Shown: in pieces, positions 1 to 8,708 of the stretch | Numbering within the stretch: the stretch's first letter is position 1 | Layout: the number at the start of each line of letters is the position of its first letter | Source of the DNA: an uncultured bacterium | Lineage (GTDB): Bacteria > Actinomycetota > Coriobacteriia > Coriobacteriales > Coriobacteriaceae | Assembly: GCA_905215505.1 (NCBI GenBank) | Contig: CAJMPU010000005.1 | Location: forward strand, 1 to 64,000 | Length of the DNA stretch: 64,000 bases | Reading direction: 5' to 3' | The notes under the pieces: model-generated | Databases searched by the model: none | Told to the model about the DNA's origin: nothing | The model's input: the letters and a program-made list of their open reading frames with translations, nothing else | Made by a program: the position numbers and the translations under genes

Positions 1-1
1 C

Positions 2-172
2 ACGAGCGGGGGCTCCTGTCGTTTCCGTGCCCCTGGATTGGGTCATAGTGTCTGTCGTGGCCGGGGAGTAAGTCTTCCGTTCTTTTCACTAATCGATCGA
101 TTCGTCCCAGGAGGCTCGAACCCGAGAGGGAGCGAGCGTTTTGGGGCGTGGCTGCGGCGTTGTTTGCCGTGA
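2..172 (+). other. Open frame at the left edge, not recognised
   Basis: An open frame of about 56 codons runs in from the left edge and stops at 170-172. I recognise no domain in it. Part of the stretch (about 110-140) reads on the minus strand like a tRNA T-arm (GGTTCGAGCC), but no acceptor or anticodon stems can be drawn around it. It may be the tail of a gene or only intergenic DNA. Confidence 0.2.
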
Positions 173-237
173 ATGTCAGCTTTGGGCGTATCATCGTGGG
201 CATTTCGCAAAACCTCGTTGCAAGGGAGATTCATCCC

Positions 238-1971
238 ATGGCTACAGAAAAGTCCTCTTCGCGCTCATGGATGTCCGATGCCGCGATTTATCAGATCTAC
301 CCGCGCTCGTTTAAGGACTCGACTGGTTCGGGTTTGGGCGATATCGCGGGCATTACCCAGCAGATGGACTATCTTGAGCGGCTGGGTATCGAGGCCATCT
401 GGCTGAGCCCGTTTTGCCCATCGCCTCTTGTCGATGGCGGCTATGATGTGGCGGACTACTGCGATGTCGACCAACGTCTCGGCTCGCTTGACGACTTCGA
501 TGACATGATCGCCGCGGCTCACACGCGCGGCATCAAGGTCATCGTCGACATCGTGCCCAACCATTCGTCCAACCAGCACCCCTGGTTCAAAGCCGCTCTT
601 GCCGCCGGCCCCGGATCGCCCGAGCGCGCCCGCTATATCTTCCGCGATGGTCGCGGCGAGCATGGCGAGCTGCCTCCCACCAATTGGAATGCCAACTTTG
701 GCGGCCCCGCCTGGACGCGTGTTGCGGACGGTCAGTGGTATCTGCACATGTTTACGCCCGAGCAGCCGGACTTTGACTGGTCATGCCCCGAGGTTCGCGC
801 GTTCTTTTGCGATGTTCTGGCGTTTTGGAGCGATCGAGGCGTCGATGGCTTTCGCATTGATGTGGCACACGGTCTCGCCAAGGATCTCGACCGCGATGAT
901 CTCGACCAGTGGCATCTCGCCGAGGGCGATGACATGGTTGACGACGGCACCCATCCGCTGTGGGATCGCAACGAGGTTCACGAGATCTATCGCGAGTGGC
1001 GCCGCGTGTTCGACCGCTATAATCCGCCACGCAGCGCCGTTGCCGAGGCGTGGGTGCTGCCCGAGCGCCAGTATCTCTACGCGCGTCCCAGCGAGCTTGG
1101 CCAGACATTCAACTTTGAGTTTGCCAAGGCCACTTGGACCTATGATGACATGCACGCTGCAATCGAGGAGGGCTTGAAGGCGGCTATCGAATCCAATTCT
1201 GCCTCGACCTGGGTACTCTCCAACCATGACGTGCCGCGCGTGGCGACGCGCTATGCCCTGCCGCAAATCAAGGCGACGCGCTACCACCAGATTGCGCTCG
1301 ACTGGCTCTTACGCGACGGGTCGTCTTATGACGAGGACCGTGAACTCGGCGAGCGCCGCGCGCGGGCGGCCCTTTTGCTCGAGCTGGCGCTTCCGGGCTC
1401 GGCATACGTGTATCAGGGTGAGGAGCTCGGCCTTTTTGAGGTGGCTGACATTCCGTGGGCTGCACTCGAAGATCCTACTGCGACCAATACGCGCGGACCG
1501 AAGCGCGAGAAGGGGCGCGACGGCTGTCGTGTGCCCCTGCCGTGGGTGGCGGCGGACGATCCCGCGCAGGGCGGATCGTTTGGGTTTTCACCGGCGGACG
1601 CCGATGCGGCACCCCATCTGCCGCAGCCTGCATGGTTTTCCGATTGCGCTGCCGATAGGGAAGAGACGGACCCGACATCGATGCTTGCGCTCTATCGTGA
1701 CGCCCTCTGGCTGCGGCGCAAGCTGCGTGGGTGCGCCAACGATCTTGCGTGGCTCGATCTTGACGGGCACACCGGTCTTGCGGATGGTGCCGAGGGCGCT
1801 GAGGGCGGCGTCATTGCCTATCGCCGCGATAACGGCTGGGCGTGTGTGACGAACTTCGGTGCAGCACCCGTGGAGCTGCCGGCGGGCAGGGTCCTGCTCA
1901 CTTCATCACCGCTTGCAGACGGCAGGCTCGCGCAGGACAGCTCTGCCTGGATCATGCTCGCTGAGTTGTAG
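238..1971 (+). CDS. GH13 alpha-glucosidase / oligo-1,6-glucosidase
   Basis: A 577-residue cytoplasmic glycoside hydrolase of family 13, expected to cut alpha-glucosidic bonds in short malto- or isomalto-oligosaccharides. The usual GH13 blocks appear in order: DIVPNHSS, GFRIDVAHG with nucleophile Asp208, VAEAW with acid/base Glu270, and LSNHD with Asp331. No signal peptide. The frame is open further upstream, but ATG 238 has AAGGGAG at 222-228, nine bases before it, and begins just before the family's conserved start (DAAIYQIYPRSF). It stands alone, followed by two tRNA genes. The family is certain; the preferred linkage cannot be read from the sequence. Confidence 0.93.
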   Translation: MATEKSSSRSWMSDAAIYQIYPRSFKDSTGSGLGDIAGITQQMDYLERLGIEAIWLSPFCPSPLVDGGYDVADYCDVDQRLGSLDDFDDMIAAAHTRGIKVIVDIVPNHSSNQHPWFKAALAAGPGSPERARYIFRDGRGEHGELPPTNWNANFGGPAWTRVADGQWYLHMFTPEQPDFDWSCPEVRAFFCDVLAFWSDRGVDGFRIDVAHGLAKDLDRDDLDQWHLAEGDDMVDDGTHPLWDRNEVHEIYREWRRVFDRYNPPRSAVAEAWVLPERQYLYARPSELGQTFNFEFAKATWTYDDMHAAIEEGLKAAIESNSASTWVLSNHDVPRVATRYALPQIKATRYHQIALDWLLRDGSSYDEDRELGERRARAALLLELALPGSAYVYQGEELGLFEVADIPWAALEDPTATNTRGPKREKGRDGCRVPLPWVAADDPAQGGSFGFSPADADAAPHLPQPAWFSDCAADREETDPTSMLALYRDALWLRRKLRGCANDLAWLDLDGHTGLADGAEGAEGGVIAYRRDNGWACVTNFGAAPVELPAGRVLLTSSPLADGRLAQDSSAWIMLAEL

Positions 1972-2071
1972 GGGCCTCTTGCGGCGAGTTTGCGTTTGCC
2001 TGCACTTTCCGTGGTGGCTGATGCCTTCTCGAGGTTCGCGAGGGCGTCGCAAAACTTTTTAAAAAAAGTTC

Positions 2072-2100
2072 TTGCATAGGATGCGGGTATCACGTAAGAT
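2072..2100 (+). promoter_or_regulatory. Promoter of the tRNA pair
   Basis: TTGCAT at 2072-2077 and TAAGAT at 2095-2100 are 17 bases apart and lie 13 bases before the first tRNA. A short palindrome of A and T runs (AACTTTTT...AAAAAGTT, about 2053-2070) precedes the -35 box. Confidence 0.65.
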
Positions 2101-2112
2101 TAATCCTCGTAA

Positions 2113-2188
2113 GCGGACATGGCTCAGTTGGTAGAGCACAACCTTGCCAAGGTTGGGGTCGCGGGTTCGAGCCCCGTTGTCCGCTCCA
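2113..2188 (+). tRNA. tRNA-Gly (GCC)
   Basis: Seventy-six bases with acceptor arms GCGGACA / TGTCCGC, anticodon loop TTGCCAA between CAACC and GGTTG, T-loop GGTTCGAGCC and an encoded CCA end. Anticodon GCC. Confidence 0.97.
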
Positions 2189-2191
2189 TTT

Positions 2192-2266
2192 GGGCGTTTA
2201 GCTCAGGGGGAGAGCGCTTCCCTGACACGGAAGAGGTCAGAAGTTCAAATCTTCTAACGCCCACCA
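2192..2266 (+). tRNA. tRNA-Val (GAC)
   Basis: Seventy-five bases, three bases after the glycine tRNA. Acceptor arms GGGCGTT / AACGCCC, anticodon loop CTGACAC between CTTCC and GGAAG, T-loop AGTTCAAATCT, encoded CCA. Anticodon GAC. Probably cotranscribed with tRNA-Gly. Confidence 0.97.
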
Positions 2267-2274
2267 AATGTTCG

Positions 2275-2310
2275 CAGCTCAGAGGCTATGTCTCTGGGCT
2301 GTTTTGTTTT
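2275..2310 (+). terminator. Rho-independent terminator after the tRNAs
   Basis: A ten-pair stem (CAGCTCAGAG with CTCTGGGCTG, one G-T pair) is followed by TTTTGTTTT. From here to the nrd promoter at about 2660 I see no gene or recognisable signal. Confidence 0.85.
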
Positions 2311-2661
2311 GGTTGCCAAATGTGTCGCCAAATTTCGAGTTTTTTGATCTTCTGGGATGCTTCTCAGTAGTCATCCGAGAAAACTCTCATCTTCTCTGTT
2401 TGCATACACATATCTTCCAAGGATTCGTGCCGCGGTTGCATGAGGTTCGGCAAGGCACGACCGCAACATGTTGGTCAAGCATAATCTTTTGGATTCTTTT
2501 GGCGCGAGCGGCTTGGTTTTGGTAGGATTTGTCAGCGGCTTGACTAAGGGGGTTTTATAACTGCCATGCAGGTAGCCGTGTTGGTAACGTTTTACCGACT
2601 TGCCAAGAGCCCCTCATAATTAATGCGTCTGCAAAATGACCAATTGCTTTGACCTGCTGAA

Positions 2662-2709
2662 ACACTATATGTTGTGTTTGACCTAAAAAAAGAATACAGG
2701 ATATAGATG
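2662..2709 (+). promoter_or_regulatory. nrdD promoter with paired NrdR boxes
   Basis: Box 1 (2662-2677) is ACACTATATGTTGTGT, a near-exact NrdR site. A weaker box at 2694-2709 keeps the conserved C, AT-core and G positions and starts 32 bases later, the usual three-helical-turn spacing. Between them lies TTGACC (2678-2683) and, 18 bases on, TATAGA (2702-2707), so bound NrdR would cover the promoter. This predicts dATP-dependent repression. The leader to the nrdD start is about 220 bases; I recognise no riboswitch in it. Confidence 0.8.
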
Positions 2710-2934
2710 CCTCTTTGTCGTATGATAGATGGCGGACAGAGAACGAGGACCTTATTCGCCCCATTTGGATAGATCTTTGAGCCGCTTGATCGGCCGCGAG
2801 GATTGTCCGCATGAGGACCTATGGTTTATCGAGAACACAGATTGCGCGACGGCGCCGCAAGACAGGGGCAAGCCCTGCCGGGCATCGTTTGGCTCTGAAG
2901 CGCAATGAGACTACGACGCGAAAGAGGCAAGAGG

Positions 2935-5157
2935 ATGAAGATCATCAAGCGCAGCGGCACCGAGGTTGTCTTTGACATCGATAAGATCGTCAATGCGATT
3001 CGCGCCGCAAACTTGGAGGTCGAGGAGAGCTCTCGTCTAACCGACCGCCAGGTGGTTTATGCGGCGCAAAACGTCGCCGAGGCATGCGAGAACGCGGGCC
3101 ACACCGTTTCGGTCGAGGAGATCCAGGATTTGGTCGAGGACGAGATCATGCGTCTCGACTGCTACGAGGTCGCCCGCCACTACATCATCTATCGCTATGT
3201 TCAGAGCCTGAAGCGCCAGAAGAACACGACCGATGACAAGATCCTGTCGTTGATCGAGTGCAATAACGAAGAGGTCAAGCAGGAGAACTCTAACAAGAAC
3301 CCGACCGTCAACTCCGTTCAGCGCGACTACATGGCCGGCGAGATTTCCAAGGACCTGACTCAGCGCGTGCTGCTGCCCCAGGAGATCGTGGATGCCCACA
3401 ACGAGGGCCTGATCCACTTCCACGATTCCGACTACTTTGCCCAGCACATGCATAACTGCGACCTGGTGAACCTGGAGGATATGCTCCAGAACGGCACCGT
3501 TATCTCGGGCACGCTGATCGAGAAGCCGCATAGCTTCTCGACTGCCTGCAACATCGCGACGCAGATTATCGCCCAGGTTGCTTCCTCCCAGTACGGCGGC
3601 CAGTCTATTTCGCTGACCCATCTCGCCCCCTTTGTTGAGGTGAGCCGTCAAAAGATTCGCGGCGAGGTTGCCCGCGAGCTCGAGGAGCTCGGTGTTTCGG
3701 CATCTGCCGAAAAGGTCCGTGAGGTCGTTGAGGACCGTCTGCGTGACGAGATCCGTCGCGGCGTCCAGACGATTCAGTATCAGGTCGTGACCCTTATGAC
3801 CACCAATGGCCAGGCGCCGTTCGTGACGGTCTTTATGTATCTCAATGAGGCCCGTACGCCCCAGGAGAAGCACGACCTTGCCATGATCGTGGAGGAGACG
3901 CTTCGTCAACGCTATGAAGGCGTTAAGAACGAAGCCGGTGTGTGGATTACCCCGGCATTCCCCAAGCTTATCTATGTACTCGAGGACGATAACGTTCACG
4001 AGAATTCCCCGTACTTCTACCTGACCCAGCTTGCTGCCAAGTGCACCGCCAAGCGCATGGTGCCCGACTACATCTCCGAGAAGAAGATGCGCGAGCTCAA
4101 GCTGTCGAAGGGCGAGACCGCCGGCAACGGCGATTGCTACACCTGCATGGGTTGCCGCAGCTTCTTGACGCCCGACCGCTCGGGCAACGGCTTTAACAAT
4201 GTCGCCAACGCGCTGAACTATGACCCGACCAAACCCAAGTACTATGGCCGCTTTAACCAGGGTGTTGTGACCATCAACCTGCCCGATGTCGCGCTGAGCT
4301 CGCATCAGGACATGGACAAGTTCTGGAAGATCTTCGACGAGCGCCTTGAGCTGTGCCACCGTGCTCTGCTGTGCCGTCATGAGCGCCTGATGGGCACGCT
4401 TTCGGATGCCGCGCCGATTCTTTGGCAGTACGGTGCCCTAGCGCGTCTGAAGAAGGGCGAGACGATCGATAAGTTGCTCGTGGGCGGATACTCTACCATC
4501 AGCCTTGGCTATGCCGGCCTGTATGAGTGCGTCAAGTACATGACGGGCCACAGCCACACCGAGAAGGAAGGCACGCCGTTTGCCATGGCCGTCATGCAGC
4601 GCATGAACGACAAGTGCGCGGAGTGGAAGGCCGAAAGCGATATCGATTTCTCGCTGTACGGTACGCCGTTGGAGTCGACGACCTACAAGTTCGCCAAGTG
4701 CCTGCAGCGCCGTTTTGGTATTATCCCGGGCGTGACGGACAAGGGCTACATTACCAACAGCTATCACGTCCACGTGTCCGAGGAGATCGATGCCTTCGAT
4801 AAGCTTAAGTTTGAGGGCATGTTCCAGCAGCTTTCGCCGGGCGGTGCTATCTCTTACGTTGAGGTTCCCAACATGCAGGACAACCTCAAGGCTGTCATTC
4901 GCGTGATGCAGTACATCTACGACAACATCATGTACGCCGAGCTCAACACCAAGAGCGACTACTGTCAGGTGTGCGGCTACGATGGCGAGATCAAGATTGT
5001 TGAGGACGATGGCAAGCTGGTGTGGGAGTGCCCCAACTGCGGCAACCGCGATCAGGAGAAGATGAACGTCGCCCGTCGTACGTGCGGCTACATCGGTACC
5101 CAGTTCTGGAACCAGGGTCGAACCGAGGAGATCCGCGACCGCGTGCTGCATCTCTAA
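2935..5157 (+). CDS. nrdD: Anaerobic (class III) ribonucleoside-triphosphate reductase
   Basis: A 740-residue glycyl-radical enzyme that reduces ribonucleoside triphosphates to deoxy forms without oxygen. An ATP-cone (allosteric dATP/ATP domain) fills about residues 1-95. Near the C-terminus are the zinc cysteines C677-x2-C680 and C699-x2-C702, then RTCGYIG carrying the radical Gly718. ATG 2935 is chosen over ATG 2905 because AGAGG at 2923-2927 precedes it and the protein then begins with the usual MKIIKRSG. Controlled by the NrdR-box promoter upstream; its activase NrdG lies 426 bases downstream on the same strand. Confidence 0.97.
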   Translation: MKIIKRSGTEVVFDIDKIVNAIRAANLEVEESSRLTDRQVVYAAQNVAEACENAGHTVSVEEIQDLVEDEIMRLDCYEVARHYIIYRYVQSLKRQKNTTDDKILSLIECNNEEVKQENSNKNPTVNSVQRDYMAGEISKDLTQRVLLPQEIVDAHNEGLIHFHDSDYFAQHMHNCDLVNLEDMLQNGTVISGTLIEKPHSFSTACNIATQIIAQVASSQYGGQSISLTHLAPFVEVSRQKIRGEVARELEELGVSASAEKVREVVEDRLRDEIRRGVQTIQYQVVTLMTTNGQAPFVTVFMYLNEARTPQEKHDLAMIVEETLRQRYEGVKNEAGVWITPAFPKLIYVLEDDNVHENSPYFYLTQLAAKCTAKRMVPDYISEKKMRELKLSKGETAGNGDCYTCMGCRSFLTPDRSGNGFNNVANALNYDPTKPKYYGRFNQGVVTINLPDVALSSHQDMDKFWKIFDERLELCHRALLCRHERLMGTLSDAAPILWQYGALARLKKGETIDKLLVGGYSTISLGYAGLYECVKYMTGHSHTEKEGTPFAMAVMQRMNDKCAEWKAESDIDFSLYGTPLESTTYKFAKCLQRRFGIIPGVTDKGYITNSYHVHVSEEIDAFDKLKFEGMFQQLSPGGAISYVEVPNMQDNLKAVIRVMQYIYDNIMYAELNTKSDYCQVCGYDGEIKIVEDDGKLVWECPNCGNRDQEKMNVARRTCGYIGTQFWNQGRTEEIRDRVLHL

Positions 5158-5168
5158 TAACCATCCCA

Positions 5169-5306
5169 GGCTGCCCCGTAGCGAGGCCCCGGACCTTTAC
5201 TCGCTATTTCGGACAGTCCTGGCTCACGACGGAGGCGCCACTGGCGCCTCCTGTTCGTGCGGAACTCATATCGAGCAAAGGTCCGGGGCCTCGCTACGGG
5301 GCAGCC
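5169..5306. repeat. Nested long inverted repeat between nrdD and nrdG
   Basis: Outer arms 5169-5203 and 5272-5306 are 35 bases each with a single mismatch. Inside the 68-base loop sits a second, perfect ten-base hairpin, GGAGGCGCCA at 5231-5240 against TGGCGCCTCC at 5242-5251. No T-run follows the outer arm, so a simple intrinsic terminator is unlikely. It contains no recognisable gene. Confidence 0.85.
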
Positions 5307-5489
5307 AAGTTGATGTAGCTGAGATGCAGCATGCAGTCTGCTTACTCCTCGAAGTTCTTAGCGGAAATAATTCGAGCTGCAGCTACGATTTACTTGCGAT
5401 GGCGGTTGAGCCGCAACCCAGTTTTTATTGGATCTCGAACCCTATGCTCGATGTTCGCTTCGTTCATTGAGTTACCCTTTGCATGAGGT

Positions 5490-5563
5490 CGGGACATATC
5501 GTCCCGCCCGCAGTTTCGCAGGCCGCAGGCCGAGAATGTTTGAGGACGGGATGATATGTCCCG
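5490..5563. repeat. Inverted repeat in front of nrdG
   Basis: Arms 5490-5506 and 5547-5563 are 17 bases each with one mismatch. Each arm can itself fold (GGGAC/GTCCC around ATATC). The element ends 20 bases before the nrdG start, so it would be in the nrdG leader if the two genes are cotranscribed. Its sequence is unrelated to the repeat at 5169-5306. Confidence 0.75.
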
Positions 5564-5583
5564 GTCTCCCGGGAGAGTTACCT

Positions 5584-6165
5584 ATGAACTACGCGAACAT
5601 TAAGTATTTCGACATTGCTGATGGAGAAGGCGTTCGTACTTCTCTGTTTGTGAGTGGATGCCGTCGTGGGTGCAAGAACTGCTTTAACTCTGTCGCGTGG
5701 GACTTTGCTGCGGGCGAGCCGTTTGATCGCACCGTCGAGGACAAGATTATCGAGAGCCTCGACCATCCCTTTATTGATGGCCTGACGATTCTGGGCGGGG
5801 AGCCCATGGAGCCCGAGAATCAGGCTGGGCTCGTTGAGTTTGTCGAGCGTGTTCGCGCGGCCTATCCAGTGGGGTCGGGGAAGACCATTTGGTGCTTTAC
5901 CGGTGACGTGCTCGAGGAGCTTATGCCGGGTGGTCGTCATCATACCGAGGTGACGGACCGCATTCTTGCCTGCCTCGACATGTTGGTGGACGGCCCGTTT
6001 GTTCAGGACCTGTACGATATCACGCTGCGCTTTAGGGGCTCGAGCAACCAGCGCGTGATCGATATGAACGCTACGCGCGCCCGTGCTGAGCGCGAGGGCG
6101 TTGCGCTTTGTGATGCGGTTGAACTTTGGCGCGATGATCCGGTCTATTCGACCCATACTATGTAG
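5584..6165 (+). CDS. nrdG: Anaerobic ribonucleotide reductase activating protein (radical SAM)
   Basis: A 193-residue radical SAM enzyme that makes the glycyl radical on NrdD using a 4Fe-4S cluster and S-adenosylmethionine. The cluster motif is C26-x3-C30-x2-C33 (CRRGCKNC), and GGEPM follows in the usual place. Length is typical for NrdG. ATG 5584 has GGAGAG at 5572-5577; the frame is open upstream, but that part has no family similarity and lies in an inverted repeat. It follows nrdD on the same strand, with 426 bases of repeat-rich spacer. Confidence 0.95.
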   Translation: MNYANIKYFDIADGEGVRTSLFVSGCRRGCKNCFNSVAWDFAAGEPFDRTVEDKIIESLDHPFIDGLTILGGEPMEPENQAGLVEFVERVRAAYPVGSGKTIWCFTGDVLEELMPGGRHHTEVTDRILACLDMLVDGPFVQDLYDITLRFRGSSNQRVIDMNATRARAEREGVALCDAVELWRDDPVYSTHTM

Positions 6166-6231
6166 CTTGTGGTCGATGCCGGAGGGCGTGGTACCATAGC
6201 GCGAACGTGAAATCGGAAAAGTGAGGCCCAG

Positions 6232-6789
6232 ATGGTCGATCAGGAAAAAGTCGAGGCCGCCATTAAGCTGTTGCTTGAGGGCATAGGCGAGGATCCAACT
6301 CGTGAGGGCCTGCTGGAGACCCCGGCGCGCGTTGCCCGTATGTATGGCGAGATCGCCGGCGGTGTGGACCAGAGTGCCGAGGAGCACCTGTCCAAAACCT
6401 TTGCCGTCGCTTCGAACGATTTGGTTATCGAGCGCGACATCACGTTCTACTCGCTGTGCGAACATCATCTGCTGCCGTTTTATGGCAAGGCCGCCATTGG
6501 TTATATCCCTAACGGTCGGGTGGCCGGGCTTTCCAAGCTTGCTCGCACGGTTGAGGTTTATGCCCGCCGTCTGCAGCTGCAGGAGCAGCTGTGTGCGCAG
6601 GTTGCCGATGCCCTCATGGAGTATCTCGCTCCCCAGGGAGCGATTGTGTTGATGGAGGCCGAGCATATGTGCATGACGATGCGTGGCGTGCAAAAGCCCG
6701 GCACCAAGACCGTGACGCTCGCTCGCCGCGGCGTCTTTGAGACCGATCCCGCGCTCGAGGAGCGTTTCTTTAGGATGCTGGACCGTTAA
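6232..6789 (+). CDS. folE: GTP cyclohydrolase I
   Basis: A 185-residue enzyme converting GTP to 7,8-dihydroneopterin triphosphate, the first step of folate synthesis. The zinc site is visible as Cys76, His79 and Cys147 (in LCEHHLLPFYG and EHMCMTMRG). It is the first gene of a tight group: the HD protein begins two bases after its stop, and folB follows. Later folate genes (folP, folK) are not in the window. Confidence 0.96.
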   Translation: MVDQEKVEAAIKLLLEGIGEDPTREGLLETPARVARMYGEIAGGVDQSAEEHLSKTFAVASNDLVIERDITFYSLCEHHLLPFYGKAAIGYIPNGRVAGLSKLARTVEVYARRLQLQEQLCAQVADALMEYLAPQGAIVLMEAEHMCMTMRGVQKPGTKTVTLARRGVFETDPALEERFFRMLDR

Positions 6790-6791
6790 CC

Positions 6792-7373
6792 ATGAGAGTC
6801 GTCAACGACTTTACATCGAAGACCGATGAGGGGACGTCGCGTCGCGGCTTTATGGCTTCGGGCCTGGCCCCCTTTGGCGCCATGCCTCGCATTGATTACA
6901 TTTGTACCAACGGGCTGTTCCGGCGGCACCTGGGCAACATTGCACAGTTGGAATCGGGGCGCATCTTCTGCCGCCACGGTATTGACCATCTGCTCGATGT
7001 CGCTCGCATTATGTGGATCAAGAATCTCGAGGAGCAGCTCGAATTTGACCGCGAGGTCATCTACGCCACGGCACTTCTTCACGATATCGGCAAAGATGAA
7101 CAGTATGAATCGGGTATATCCCATGATGTTGCAAGCGAACGCGTCGCTGATGCGATTCTCGGCGGCATGCCCGATGACGTGGCGTTTGAGCCGGCCGATG
7201 CCGCAGCCATTAAGACGGCCATTCTGGGCCATCGAAAGCTGCGCGTGAACAGCCAACCGCTTGAGCGTCTGCTCTATGCAGCCGACAAAGCGTCGCGTGC
7301 CTGCTTTGCATGCCCCGCGCGCAACGCTTGCAACTGGAGCGATGATAAAAAGAACCTGTCGATTCGCGTGTAG
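6792..7373 (+). CDS. HD-domain phosphohydrolase
   Basis: A 193-residue protein with an HD metal-dependent phosphohydrolase core: CRHGIDHLLDVAR, then the HD pair in LLHDIGKDEQ and a later histidine (SHDVASERVA). The C-terminus carries clustered cysteines (CFACPARNAC) that could bind metal. Its start overlaps nearly with the folE stop, so translation is probably coupled. Between folE and folB it might act on a pterin phosphate, for example removing phosphates from dihydroneopterin triphosphate; this is inference from position only. HD proteins are diverse and a housekeeping nucleotidase role is equally possible. Confidence 0.8.
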   Translation: MRVVNDFTSKTDEGTSRRGFMASGLAPFGAMPRIDYICTNGLFRRHLGNIAQLESGRIFCRHGIDHLLDVARIMWIKNLEEQLEFDREVIYATALLHDIGKDEQYESGISHDVASERVADAILGGMPDDVAFEPADAAAIKTAILGHRKLRVNSQPLERLLYAADKASRACFACPARNACNWSDDKKNLSIRV

Positions 7374-7416
7374 TTAGTTTGCGCGGTCGGGGTTCTAAAC
7401 GAAGGAGACGATCGCG

Positions 7417-7902
7417 TTGAGTAACAAGAAACTGCCCGAGAATGCAACCAAGACCGAAGGCGCCGAGCTCGCCCGCCGTGGAAGGGGCGAAATATCCACC
7501 GCAACGGCGGTGCCTCACGTGAGCTATGACGATTTGCGCCATGCCGATCGTATTGTCATTGACGGCCTGGAGGTTTTTGCCAACCATGGCGTGTATCCCG
7601 AGGAGAACGCGCTGGGTCAGAAGTTCATCGTTTCTCTGGTGCTCTATGCCGACCTGCGCGCGGCAGGGGAGCACGATAACCTGGACGCCTCGATTGACTA
7701 CGGCTCGGTGTGCCACGATGTCGATGGCTATCTGCGCGAGCATACGTTTAAGCTCATCGAGGCGGCAGCCGAGGGGACAGCCCAGATGCTGCTGCGCCGT
7801 TATCCCTCGCTGCTTGGTGTGCGCATAAAGCTCGATAAGCCGTGGGCTCCTGTTGGCCTGCCCCTGGCAAGCTGCGGCGTCGAGATCGAGCGCGTGCGCT
7901 AG
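7417..7902 (+). CDS. folB: Dihydroneopterin aldolase
   Basis: A 161-residue protein; residues about 45-161 match FolB, which splits dihydroneopterin to 6-hydroxymethyl-dihydropterin and glycolaldehyde. Landmarks are IVIDGLEVFANHGVYPEE, the Tyr in SIDYGSV and the Lys in IKLDKPWAP. The roughly 40-residue N-terminal extension is not part of the usual enzyme. Start TTG 7417 has AAGGAG at 7402-7407. It follows folE and the HD gene with 43 bases between. Confidence 0.9.
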   Translation: MSNKKLPENATKTEGAELARRGRGEISTATAVPHVSYDDLRHADRIVIDGLEVFANHGVYPEENALGQKFIVSLVLYADLRAAGEHDNLDASIDYGSVCHDVDGYLREHTFKLIEAAAEGTAQMLLRRYPSLLGVRIKLDKPWAPVGLPLASCGVEIERVR

Positions 7903-7908
7903 TCGACG

Positions 7909-8685
7909 CTAGAGCTTGTTGAGGGGTGGCTGCTTGAGCCGCTGAGACAGTGCTCTATTGTTGGGACAGTACGTGTCGAGCAGGGCGTGAAAGCGCTGAT
8001 TGTGGCTCGGCTCGAGCAGATGGACGAGCTCGTGGGCGACAACCATGTCGAGGCATTCGACAGGGTAGGCGGCGAGCTCGCGCGCGATGCGAATGGCGCC
8101 GGTTTTGGGTGTGCAGGAGCCCCAACGCGTTTTCATGCTGCGCACGGAGACGCGGGCCACGGTGACGCCCATTGCGATTTCGTACGCGTGCACGATGTCG
8201 CGTAGCGCCGCGGTGACCTCGGACGCGTAGAGCTGGTCGATGTGGGCTTGGAGCTCGTCGGACGTTAGGCCGTCGAGGATTGCGTGCCGCTTGGCCTGTG
8301 GGCCTTCGTCCGATTCATCGGTACCCATAAAACTTGCGAAGGTGGCCTGTTTGGGTCGCGGTGCGGGTGATGCAAAGTTGTGATCGAGTGCATCCTGTAC
8401 CGTGATGGGCTTGCCCCAAAGTGCAATGATGGACGAGGGGCTGAGCGGCTCTCGTGCCGTCGCCTGACGTTGCTCGCGCTGGGCAAGTCGGCTGATAATC
8501 CAGGCGCTGTTGCGCTTCACAAACGCTTCGATACGCTCGCGGCTGGCGCCGATCGGTGCGCTGGCGTGGACCTCGCCGCTCGATGTGACGCGTAGGTTGA
8601 AGTTCTTGACGCGCTTTTTGGTAACGACGACGGGGATGGTCGTCCCATCCGGTCGGGATGCGGAAATCGTAAACTGCTGCGTCAA
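7909..8685 (-). CDS. YgjP-like zinc metallopeptidase (DUF45, SprT-like)
   Basis: A 258-residue protein of the YgjP/WLM group. The zinc site HELVHLLEPSHN is near the C-terminus, preceded by the family signature MKTRWGSCTPKTGAIRIA. Start TTG 8685 is preferred because AAGGACC lies just before it; an upstream in-frame ATG (8718) would fall inside the terminator hairpin of the preceding gene. Members are thought to be predicted metal-dependent hydrolases; the substrate is unknown. It converges with folB, with six bases between the stops. Confidence 0.88.
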   Translation of the reverse strand: MTQQFTISASRPDGTTIPVVVTKKRVKNFNLRVTSSGEVHASAPIGASRERIEAFVKRNSAWIISRLAQREQRQATAREPLSPSSIIALWGKPITVQDALDHNFASPAPRPKQATFASFMGTDESDEGPQAKRHAILDGLTSDELQAHIDQLYASEVTAALRDIVHAYEIAMGVTVARVSVRSMKTRWGSCTPKTGAIRIARELAAYPVECLDMVVAHELVHLLEPSHNQRFHALLDTYCPNNRALSQRLKQPPLNKL

Positions 8686-8708
8686 AAGCGGTCCTTCAGA
8701 TCGGGGAC

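Noticed and set aside
90..150. tRNA on the minus strand at the left edge
   Set aside because: Only a T-loop-like stretch; no acceptor, D or anticodon stems can be drawn.
2119..2370. Protein-coding frame over the tRNA genes
   Set aside because: It is made of the two tRNA genes and the following terminator.
3037..4380. 447-codon open frame antisense to nrdD
   Set aside because: Shadow of nrdD with no start signal and no recognisable domain.
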